Source: an uncultured Holophagaceae bacterium
GTDB taxonomy: Bacteria; Acidobacteriota; Holophagae; Holophagales; Holophagaceae
Length of the DNA: 6,955 bases
Assembly (NCBI GenBank): GCA_903876615.1
Contig: CAIRAS010000398.1
Span: 1-6,955, forward strand
Direction of reading: 5' to 3'
The translations under genes were made by a program, and so were the position numbers. A model generated the notes under the pieces. That model was not told the origin of the DNA. It saw nothing but the letters and a program-made list of their open reading frames with translations, and did no database searches. Positions within the stretch are counted from its first letter, which is position 1. Each line of letters begins with the position of its first letter. Positions 1-5,641 of the stretch are shown in pieces.

Positions 1-55
1 ACCCCTTCGCAAACCTGTCGAGTGTATCGCGTTCAGGTTGGTATCATGACGCCAC

Positions 56-60
56 GGAGA
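56..60 (+). promoter_or_regulatory. Ribosome binding site of tolQ
   Basis: GGAGA lies five bases before the ATG at 65, a good Shine-Dalgarno match at normal spacing, and it fixes the tolQ start. In the remaining upstream bases (1-55) I could not find a convincing -35/-10 pair. TATCAT at 42-47 resembles a -10 box but has no -35 partner at the right distance. Confidence 0.7.
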
Positions 61-64
61 CAGC

Positions 65-760
65 ATGGCGATTCTGGCGGCACCCACGGGCAACGAGGTC
101 AACCTCCTGGAAGTCATGCTCCATGCGGGTCCGGTCGCCAAAGTGGTCATGGTCATCCTCATCACCTTCTCGCTCCTGAGCTGGGTGGTGATCATTCGCA
201 AGGCGCTGCTCTACCAACGCTGCCGCAGCGTGTCCGAGCAGTTCCGCGGCGCCTTCAAGCGGGCCACGGACTGGCGGGAGTTCAAGCAGCAGGTGGAGAA
301 GTTCGCGCTCAGTCCCCTCGTGGGCCTCTTCGTGGCGGGCTACAGCGAGGTGACCTACCAGCTGCGGCAGGTGGGCCAGGATGGCAAGTCGCAGCTGCGC
401 AGCATGGAGGCCGTGGAGCGTGCCCTCCAGCGGGCCAGCGTGGTGGAGATGGGCCGCCTGGAGCGCTCTCTCGGGGGCCTGGCCACAGTGGCCGCCGTCA
501 GTCCCTTCATCGGGCTCTTCGGCACCGTGTGGGGCATCATCGACGCCTTCCGTGGCATCGGGGCCACGGGCAACGCCAACCTGGCGACGGTGGCACCGGG
601 CATTTCGGAGGCCCTGGTGGCCACAGCCGCAGGCCTGGCGGCGGCCATTCCCGCGCTCATGGCCTACAACTTCTTCCAGGGGCAGCTCAAGCAGTTCCAG
701 ACGGAGCTGGACGACTTCTCCCTGGAGTTCATCAGCCTCTCTGAGCGGAACTTCACCTGA
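65..760 (+). CDS. tolQ: TolQ/ExbB/MotA-family proton channel subunit, TolQ type
   Basis: A 231-residue inner-membrane protein of the family that couples proton flow to work at the outer membrane or in the periplasm (Tol-Pal in cell-envelope constriction, or ExbB-like transport). Three membrane segments are visible: about residues 24-46, 136-160 and 176-204, with the large cytoplasmic loop between the first two, as in TolQ. The second segment carries SPFIGLFGTVWGIIDAF (146-162), close to the TolQ signature, and the third carries APGISEALVATAAGLAAAIP. Thr154 and Thr187 occupy places where the family has conserved pore-lining threonines. Length matches TolQ (about 230). The usual partner TolR/ExbD does not follow; the next gene is a deacetylase, overlapping the stop codon by four bases. 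TolR could lie upstream of the window or elsewhere. ExbB is the alternative name; the family assignment is firm and the TolQ label likely. Confidence 0.9.
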   Translation: MAILAAPTGNEVNLLEVMLHAGPVAKVVMVILITFSLLSWVVIIRKALLYQRCRSVSEQFRGAFKRATDWREFKQQVEKFALSPLVGLFVAGYSEVTYQLRQVGQDGKSQLRSMEAVERALQRASVVEMGRLERSLGGLATVAAVSPFIGLFGTVWGIIDAFRGIGATGNANLATVAPGISEALVATAAGLAAAIPALMAYNFFQGQLKQFQTELDDFSLEFISLSERNFT

Positions 761-1575
761 GCATTCGCCGGCTGCCCCTCTCCCTGGACTGGGAGGACTG
801 GTTCCAGCTCTGCTGCCCGCCCTACGACCAGCCCGAGGCCCTGGACCGCTTCGAGTGCCGCCTGCCCCTGGCCACCGAAAAGGCCCTGGAGCTCTGTGCG
901 GACCTGGGCGCCCAGGCCACCTGGTTCTGTCTGGCGGACCAGGCCCGGCGACACCCGGACCTGCTGCGCCGGATCGTCCGGCAGGGCCACGCCATCGGCC
1001 TGCACGGGCTCACGCACCGCCGGGCCTTCGAGCAGGACCGGGCCACCTGGCAGGCCTCGCTGCGCGAAGGGAAGGCGCTCCTGGAAGACCTGACCGGGAC
1101 GGCCGTGGTGGGCTACCGGGCCCCGGAGTGGAGCCTCCGCGGCACCGCGGCGGACTGGTGGCGGGACCTGCCGGACCTCGGCTTCCGCTACGACTCCAGC
1201 CGGGTTCCCCTGGCCGTCATCGGGAATCCCGCCTGGCCCCGGCGCCCCCATCGGCTGGCTGCGGACCTCTGGGAGCTGCCGCCCCCGGTGCTCTGGTCCG
1301 GCCCGCCGCGCTCACCGCTCTGGGGCTGGGGCCTGCGGGTGCTGCCCTTCAGCCTGGTGCGGCGGGCCCTGGAGACCCTGGCCCTGGAGGATGCGGGAAC
1401 CCCCCTGGTGCTGCATCCCTGGGAGCTGGATGAGGGCCAGCCGGATCTGCCCGGCGTCAGCTTCGGTCACCATTTCGCCCACAGTGCGGGCCTGCGCGGC
1501 CATGGCGACCTCCTTCGGGACCTCTTCTCGGGCTTCCAGCTGGTGAGCCTCGAGGCCTGGGTGGCCTCCCGATGA
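757..1575 (+). CDS. Polysaccharide deacetylase (NodB-fold), probable CTG start
   Basis: About 272 residues of a carbohydrate esterase 4 / NodB-fold enzyme, which removes acetyl groups from N-acetylated sugar polymers. With the start at 757 the motifs fall in order. LSLDWEDWF (8-16) gives the catalytic and metal-binding acidic residues; GHAIGLHGLTHR (77-88) holds the H-x3-H metal pair H83/H87. GYRAPEWSL begins at 119 and LHPWELD at 219. The set DWEDWF, YRAP and HPWELD resembles the DUF3473-linked deacetylases found in exopolysaccharide clusters. No signal peptide is visible, as in many of those enzymes. The frame is open only from 745 and contains no ATG, GTG or TTG before 1105, which lies after motif 2. 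A functional product therefore needs CTG at 757 (CTGA overlap with tolQ), ATT at 763 or CTG at 772. I prefer 757 because all other junctions in this operon are four-base overlaps. The stop overlaps the next start as ATGA. A sequencing error at the start is the main alternative. Confidence 0.82.
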   Translation: MSIRRLPLSLDWEDWFQLCCPPYDQPEALDRFECRLPLATEKALELCADLGAQATWFCLADQARRHPDLLRRIVRQGHAIGLHGLTHRRAFEQDRATWQASLREGKALLEDLTGTAVVGYRAPEWSLRGTAADWWRDLPDLGFRYDSSRVPLAVIGNPAWPRRPHRLAADLWELPPPVLWSGPPRSPLWGWGLRVLPFSLVRRALETLALEDAGTPLVLHPWELDEGQPDLPGVSFGHHFAHSAGLRGHGDLLRDLFSGFQLVSLEAWVASR

Positions 1576-2294
1576 AGGCCCTGCCGCTGATCCTGCTCGC
1601 CCCCTCCGAGGACAAGGCCCCCGGGGGCGTAGTGGGGCAACTCCTGGAGACCCCCGACCAGCGCTGGGTGCGGACGCGGCTGGTGGCCCTGGCGCGGACC
1701 GGTTCCCCCGAGGCCCTGAAGAAGGCCTTCGAAGTGAAGGATCTGGCCCTGGCCAAGGCGCGGAGCGAGGCCCTGGCCCTGGCGGGGCCGGTGCCCCTCC
1801 TGCCGGCCCTGGCCCGCTACACCGGCGTGGCCTTCCAGGCCCTGGACTCGGGCACCCTGCCTCCGGCGACCTGGTCCCAGGTGCACATCCTGTCCCTGCT
1901 CCGAGGGCTTGAGCGCGGCGACGAGCTGGTGCCACCCTACAAGCTGAAGCCCGCGGCCATCCCCGGCCTCAAGGCCCACTGGCGGCAGGCGCTGCCCAAG
2001 CGGCTGGAGGCGCTGCCCGCCGGTCCCCTCTGGGAGCTGCTGCCAGGCGATTCCGCGGACCTGCTCAAGGGGTGGACCCGGCCTCGCCACACCGTCGAGA
2101 TCTTCGACGCCAGCGGCCGCGCCGTGAGCCACTTCTCCAAGAAATACCGGGGCCTGGTGGCCCGCTGGCTGCTGACGCACCAGGAGGGCGATCCCCGCAA
2201 GGTGCTGAAGGGCCGGCTCCCCGGCTGCCAGTGGGCCGGGGTTGCCGAGAATGACCGGGGTGGTCTCGCCCTGCGCCTGCTGGTGGAACCATGA
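1572..2294 (+). CDS. yaaA: YaaA family protein (UPF0246, peroxide stress)
   Basis: A 240-residue cytoplasmic protein of the YaaA/DUF328 family, near the family's usual length (about 250). In E. coli YaaA is induced by peroxide and limits damage by lowering free intracellular iron; family members have also been reported to bind DNA. Visible family blocks are LILLAPSEDKAPGG (6-19), matching the PPSE-K-GG opening of one branch; YTGVAFQALD (83-92); ILSLLRGLERGDELVPPYKL (106-125), the counterpart of the 'LSGLYGLLRPLDLIxPYRLEM' block; and VSHFSKKYRGLVARWLL (185-201), the counterpart of 'FFAKKARGLMARY'. The start ATG overlaps the deacetylase stop and the stop overlaps the DUF309 start, both as ATGA, so translation is probably coupled. 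No strong Shine-Dalgarno precedes it. It sits two genes before nadB, whose product can generate hydrogen peroxide. Family assignment is good; the peroxide role here is inferred. Confidence 0.83.
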   Translation: MKALPLILLAPSEDKAPGGVVGQLLETPDQRWVRTRLVALARTGSPEALKKAFEVKDLALAKARSEALALAGPVPLLPALARYTGVAFQALDSGTLPPATWSQVHILSLLRGLERGDELVPPYKLKPAAIPGLKAHWRQALPKRLEALPAGPLWELLPGDSADLLKGWTRPRHTVEIFDASGRAVSHFSKKYRGLVARWLLTHQEGDPRKVLKGRLPGCQWAGVAENDRGGLALRLLVEP

Positions 2295-3067
2295 GCGACG
2301 CCTGCAACCGCACCCCTTTCTGGCAGCGCCAGCCGCTGCTGCCCCGGGCCGTTCAGGACGTGCTCCGGAGCTGGCTCGAGGCGGCCCTGGCCGATCCCGT
2401 GGCCCGCGAGCATCTGGTCTGGCCCACGATCCTGGGTGCCCCGCGGGTGCGCGCCGAGCATCCCGGCGGCCTGCCGGAGCCGCTGCTGCTGAACCTCAGC
2501 GCCCGCATGCTGGGAGCCCTGGGTCAGCACGATCCCGCCGGGGCCTGGCAGCGCCACCAGGCCGCCTGGCCGGAGACCGTGGGCCTCGGGCCCATGGGCT
2601 GGCTGCCCGGGGCCTCCTGGGGCGCCTGGGGGCCCCTGGTGAGCCTGCGCTGCGGCTGGCAGCTGGCGGCACTCACCCCGCTGCCCCTGGGCGAACGGTA
2701 CCCCCTGGCCTGCGGCGTGTCCCTCTTCAACCACGGCCTCTTCCACGAGTGTCACGATGCCCTGGAGCCCCTCTGGGACCGCGCCACCGGGGACCTTCGG
2801 GAGCAGCTGCAGGGGCTCATCCTGATGGCGGGGGGCTACCACCACCTGCAGCAGCACAACCGGCCGGGGGCCCTGGCGCTTTGGCAGGAGGCGCTGGAGC
2901 GGCTGCGGGCCTGCGGCGGCGCCTTTGCCACGCCCTGGGGTGAGGTCCGGGCCGAAGCGGCCCTGGAGCTCACGGGCCAGCGACTGGACCAGGGCCGACG
3001 GATGGACGATGATACGGACCTCGCGCCCCTGTGGGCCCTGGACCGTCCCACCTGGGAGTTGGCATGA
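2291..3067 (+). CDS. DUF309 domain protein with a long N-terminal extension
   Basis: A 258-residue protein of unknown function. Residues 142-206 match the DUF309 pattern: VSLFNHGLFHECHDALEPLW (143-162) carries the FN-x4-FHE-CHD core, and GLILMAGGYHHLQQ (175-188) followed by GALALWQEALERL carries the second half. DUF309 is a small all-helical domain with conserved His and Glu that could bind a metal; no enzymatic activity is known to me. Most DUF309 proteins are roughly 110-170 residues, so residues 1-140 are an unusual extension. That part is rich in Trp, Pro and Leu, has no signal peptide and no motif I recognise. The ATG overlaps the yaaA stop (ATGA), with GGTGGA just upstream as a possible ribosome site, and the stop overlaps nadB in the same way. 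Its tight packing between yaaA and nadB suggests co-expression. Confidence 0.82.
   Translation: MSDACNRTPFWQRQPLLPRAVQDVLRSWLEAALADPVAREHLVWPTILGAPRVRAEHPGGLPEPLLLNLSARMLGALGQHDPAGAWQRHQAAWPETVGLGPMGWLPGASWGAWGPLVSLRCGWQLAALTPLPLGERYPLACGVSLFNHGLFHECHDALEPLWDRATGDLREQLQGLILMAGGYHHLQQHNRPGALALWQEALERLRACGGAFATPWGEVRAEAALELTGQRLDQGRRMDDDTDLAPLWALDRPTWELA
3054..3058 (+). promoter_or_regulatory. Ribosome binding site choosing the nadB start
   Basis: GGGAG lies five bases before the ATG at 3064. A second in-frame ATG at 3070 is 11 bases away, and an in-frame GTG/ATG-type start further upstream (3031) would overlap DUF309 by 37 bases with no such signal. Spacing and the ATGA overlap both favour 3064. 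Confidence 0.6.
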
Positions 3068-4638
3068 CGATGACGGCAGACCTGCTGGTGCTGGGCGCGG
3101 GCATCGCCGGCTGCTCGGCCGCCCTCCGCGCTGCGGACCTGGGCGCCGCCGTGGTGCTGGTGGCCAAGGACGAGCTGGGCGGCAGCAACACCTCCTGGGC
3201 CCAGGGCGGGATCATCGGCCTGGCGCCGCCGGAAGAGGGGGATTCCCCGGATCTGCTGGCGGCGGACATCGAGGCGGCGGGCGCGGGGCTCTGCCGGCAG
3301 GAGGCGGTGCGGCTGCTGGCGGAAGAGGGTCCCCGGCTCTGCCGGAGCTTCCTCTGGGAGCGGCTGGGCGTGCCCTTCGACCTGGGGCCGAACGACTCCC
3401 CGGATGCCATCGCCGAGGCCGCCCACAGCGCCAAGCGCATCTACCACGCCAAGGACGCCACGGGACTGGCGATCCAGACGGCCCTGAGCCAGGCCGTGCG
3501 CAGCCACCCGAACATCCGGGTGCGGGAGCGCCTCTGCCTGGTGGATCTCATCACCAGCCCCCACCACTGCCTGAGCCCCGTGCGGGTCTACGATCCCATC
3601 CGGGTGCACGGGGCCTTCCTCTACGACCCGGCCACGGGACAGGTGGAGGGTGCCCTGGCCCGCCGGACGCTGCTGGCCACGGGTGGGCTCGGCTACCTCT
3701 ACCTGCACACGACCAACCCGCCCAGCGCCACCGGGGATGGCCTGGCGGCCGCCTACCGGGCCAGTGCCCGCATCGTGAACTGCGAGTACCTCCAGTTCCA
3801 CCCCACGGCCCTCTACGCGCCGGGCAAGCCCCGGACCCTGCTCACCGAGGCGCTCCGCGGCGAAGGGGCCTGGCTGGTGAACCGGAAGGGCGAGCGCTTC
3901 ATGGCCAAGTACGCGCCCGAGCACCTGGAGCTGGCGCCTCGGGATGTGGTCAGCCGGGCCATCTTCCAGGAGATGGCGGCCAGCGGCGACGCCAGCGTCT
4001 TCCTGGATCTGGCGCCTGTCGCGGCGAAGCTGGACCTGGAGTCCCACTTCCCGACGGTGGTGGCGGCCTGTCGGGCCGAGGGCCTGGACCCGCTCCGCCA
4101 GCCGATCCCCGTGGTGCCCGCAGCTCACTACTTCTGCGGGGGCGTGCTGGTGGATCTGGACGGCCGCACCAGCCTGCCCGGGCTCTTCGCAGCTGGCGAA
4201 GTGGCCTGCACGGGCCTGCACGGGGCAAACCGGCTCGCCTCCACCAGCCTGCTCGAAGGCCTGGTCTGGGGCCTGCGGGGGGCCGAGGCGGCGGTGGCCG
4301 AACTGCCCGGGGCCAGCCTGCCCGAGGTCCGCGACATGGCCCAGTGGCAGATGCCGGAGGCCACGGAAGAGACCGACCCGCTGCTGATCGATCAGGACTG
4401 GGGCCTCATCCGCAGCACGCTCTGGAACTATGCCGGCATCATCCGCACCGGGGACCGCCTGCACCGCGCCAAGTCCGACATCCAGTACCTGGCCCACCGC
4501 ATCGACCGCTTCTACCACGAGGCCCCACTCAGCCGAGGGCTCCTGGAGCTGCGCAGCGGCATCCTCTGCGCCCAGCTCATCCTGAAAGCCGCCCTGCAGA
4601 ACCCCGAGAGCCGGGGCTGCCACTACCGGGTGGACTGA
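3064..4638 (+). CDS. nadB: L-aspartate oxidase NadB
   Basis: A 524-residue FAD-dependent oxidase that converts L-aspartate to iminoaspartate, the first step of de novo NAD synthesis; NadA then makes quinolinate. Electrons go to oxygen (giving hydrogen peroxide) or to fumarate. The Rossmann GAGIAG motif is at 11-16 and the flavin loop GGSNTSWAQGGI at 39-50. Also visible are HSAKRIYHAKDATG (121-134), LLATGGLGYLYLHTTNP (203-219), QFHPTALY (244-251), LLTEALRGEGA (259-269), ELAPRDVVSRAI (289-300) and VPAAHYFCGGV (351-361). His246, Arg293 and His355 line up with the catalytic residues of E. coli NadB (H244, R290, H351). AAGEVACTGLHGANR (376-390) is the C-terminal FAD-binding block, and a helical tail with LWNYAGIIRTGDRL closes the protein. 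The TGLHGANR block and domain length separate it from succinate dehydrogenase or fumarate reductase flavoproteins. No nadA or nadC is present here. It is the last gene of the + strand chain. Confidence 0.96.
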   Translation: MTMTADLLVLGAGIAGCSAALRAADLGAAVVLVAKDELGGSNTSWAQGGIIGLAPPEEGDSPDLLAADIEAAGAGLCRQEAVRLLAEEGPRLCRSFLWERLGVPFDLGPNDSPDAIAEAAHSAKRIYHAKDATGLAIQTALSQAVRSHPNIRVRERLCLVDLITSPHHCLSPVRVYDPIRVHGAFLYDPATGQVEGALARRTLLATGGLGYLYLHTTNPPSATGDGLAAAYRASARIVNCEYLQFHPTALYAPGKPRTLLTEALRGEGAWLVNRKGERFMAKYAPEHLELAPRDVVSRAIFQEMAASGDASVFLDLAPVAAKLDLESHFPTVVAACRAEGLDPLRQPIPVVPAAHYFCGGVLVDLDGRTSLPGLFAAGEVACTGLHGANRLASTSLLEGLVWGLRGAEAAVAELPGASLPEVRDMAQWQMPEATEETDPLLIDQDWGLIRSTLWNYAGIIRTGDRLHRAKSDIQYLAHRIDRFYHEAPLSRGLLELRSGILCAQLILKAALQNPESRGCHYRVD

Positions 4639-4666
4639 GGCTGGTTTCTGCTCAAAGGAAATAAAT

Positions 4667-4754
4667 CACCACCAAGGCACCAAGTCACCAAGAACTGCAT
4701 GATTGAAGAGATCTTGTCCTTCTTGGTGTCTTGGTGCCTTGGTGTCTTGGTGGT
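4667..4754. repeat. Inverted repeat of 8-base CACCAAG(N) units, long hairpin
   Basis: The left arm has three tandem units: CACCAAGG (4670-4677), CACCAAGT (4678-4685) and CACCAAGA (4686-4693), preceded by CAC at 4667-4669. The right arm holds four units in reverse complement: 4721-4728, 4729-4736, 4737-4744 and 4745-4752. Positions 4670-4692 can pair with 4722-4744 over 23 bases with one mismatch (4685/4729), leaving a loop of about 29 bases. The outer edges also resemble each other: CACCACCAAG on the left, and TACCACCAAG as the complement of the right end. No T-run follows either arm, so it is not a standard intrinsic terminator, though the hairpin could still end or stabilise the nadB message. 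The surrounding region (about 4640-4800) is clearly more AT-rich than the flanking genes. Similar CACCAAGA-type repeats occur between genes in many unrelated bacteria, as I recall. Origin and mobility are unproven. Confidence 0.85.
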
Positions 4755-4805
4755 AAAGCCTTGATGTATCCATTCTTGATTCCAATTGAAACGAAACGCC
4801 TCCTC

Positions 4806-4810
4806 CGGAG
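4806..4810 (+). promoter_or_regulatory. Ribosome binding site of the secreted SHOCT-like protein
   Basis: CGGAG, with GGAG at 4807-4810, ends five bases before the ATG at 4816. It decides the start against the in-frame TTG at 4786, which has no such site and would place ten extra residues before the signal peptide. Confidence 0.65.
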
Positions 4811-4815
4811 ACCCC

Positions 4816-5571
4816 ATGCGACGCACCGCTGCGCTCCTGCTGGCTGTTCCAGCTTTTCTTTCCGCGCAGGCGCCCCTGCCGGATGACGGCCGGCTCGACG
4901 CCGCCTGGTTCGGCCCCGCCGCAGAGCTCCAGGCTTCGAAGACCCTGGGCTTCCAGTGGCTCAAGACGGGCCTCTACCTTGGCCACCGGTCCCTCCGCCT
5001 CAAGGCCTGGGAGCCAGCGGCCTGGCTGCTGGGCAAGCGCGCCACCAAGGATCAGCTCCTGCTGGGGCGCCTCGAGGACACCCTGGTGCCGGGACTGGCC
5101 CGGGGCCTGAAGAAAGGCCTGAAGGGCGCGCTTCCCGTCTCCCTCTCGGAGGGGGATCTCGTCCTGGTGGGCCGGGTCGTGGACGCCGTGGGGGAGGAGA
5201 GCGACTTCATGTCCTCGGGCCCGTCGTTTCTGTCCCTGGACTTGAAGCTGGTGGACGGTGATTCCGGAGAGCTGCTGGGTGCCTTCCACACCACGCTCCG
5301 GGGGCTGGGCGCCGACATGCTCGCCATCCAGTATTCCCAGTGGTGCGAGAACCTGGGCCGGCTCCTGGCGCCCCTGGCCAAGCCCCTGCCCGTGGCGGCG
5401 GCGGTCCTTCCCAGCCCGGCGAAGTCGGTCCCTCCGGCCGCTGCCCCGGCCTTCGATCTGGAGGGTGCGCTGCGCCGCATCGAGGGCCTCAAGCGCGATG
5501 GCCTGCTGACCGAAGCGGAGTGTCAGGTGCTGCGCCTGAAGGCCACCGAGCGGGCGAAGGGTGGCTCCTAA
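4816..5571 (+). CDS. Secreted protein with C-terminal SHOCT-like motif, function unknown
   Basis: A 251-residue protein I cannot name. Residues 1-18 form a signal peptide: MRR, a hydrophobic core (TAALLLAVPAFL), then a likely signal peptidase I site after SAQA or nearby. No lipobox cysteine is present, so it is predicted to be soluble in the periplasm or exported. The middle (about 20-190) has alternating hydrophobic strands such as DLVLVGRVVDAVG (114-126) and SFLSLDLKLVDGDSGELLGA (137-156). This loosely resembles the small outer-membrane-associated DUF4410-like folds; that is only an impression. A Pro/Ala linker (about 191-212) leads to FDLEGALRRIEGLKRDGLLT (213-232) and EAECQVLRLKATE. This fits the SHOCT pattern (short C-terminal helix pair: L-x-x-L-K-x-x-G-hyd-hyd-T-x-x-E), thought to act in oligomerisation. 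The start is set by its ribosome site. It is separated from nadB by the inverted repeat and probably has its own promoter, which I could not pinpoint. Confidence 0.75.
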   Translation: MRRTAALLLAVPAFLSAQAPLPDDGRLDAAWFGPAAELQASKTLGFQWLKTGLYLGHRSLRLKAWEPAAWLLGKRATKDQLLLGRLEDTLVPGLARGLKKGLKGALPVSLSEGDLVLVGRVVDAVGEESDFMSSGPSFLSLDLKLVDGDSGELLGAFHTTLRGLGADMLAIQYSQWCENLGRLLAPLAKPLPVAAAVLPSPAKSVPPAAAPAFDLEGALRRIEGLKRDGLLTEAECQVLRLKATERAKGGS

Positions 5572-5631
5572 GCCAGAGCCTGGTTGTCGGACTCGCGCCG
5601 ATCCTTTTCAGCGGGGTTTGGCCGCTAGGCA

Positions 5632-5640
5632 GGGGGGGGG
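5632..5640. repeat. Run of nine G in the convergent intergenic gap
   Basis: Nine consecutive G bases lie in the 70-base gap between the two convergent genes, two bases past the stop codon of the minus-strand yciO-like gene. The rest of the gap (5572-5631) holds only a weak AGCGG/CCGCT hairpin (5610-5614 with 5622-5626) without a T-run on either strand, so no clear terminator separates the converging units. The homopolymer does not interrupt any gene that I can see. Confidence 0.75.
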
Positions 5641-5641
5641 C

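Noticed and set aside
22..744. A 240-codon frame overlapping tolQ, and a further one at 381-1433
   Set aside because: Both translate to Gly/Arg/Pro/Ser-rich sequence with no membrane segments; the tolQ and deacetylase frames explain the DNA.
1105..1575. GTG at 1105 as the deacetylase start
   Set aside because: It would drop the first 116 residues, including the DWED and H-x3-H metal-binding motifs, which are clearly coded just upstream in the same open frame.
2836..4623. A 595-codon open frame on the minus strand, antisense to nadB
   Set aside because: It mirrors the nadB and DUF309 codons, is low-complexity in translation and shows no family motif. Long antisense frames are expected at this GC content.
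2925..4664. A 579-codon plus-strand frame overlapping nadB
   Set aside because: Its product is Gly/Pro/Ala/Arg-rich without motifs, whereas the nadB frame carries every expected catalytic block.
4755..4800. A promoter for the SHOCT-like gene, with TTGATG at 4761 or TTGATT at 4776 as -35
   Set aside because: No -10-like hexamer lies at 16-18 bases from either box. The gap probably contains a promoter, but I cannot place it.
4623..5289. Minus-strand frames running through the CACCAAG repeat (peptides of the HQDTK/PRHQE kind)
   Set aside because: These are direct translations of the 8-base repeat and antisense of the SHOCT-like gene; no ribosome site or domain supports them.
5610..5626. AGCGG/CCGCT hairpin as a terminator for the convergent genes
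   Set aside because: The stem is only five bases and neither side has a T-run, so it cannot be called a terminator with confidence.
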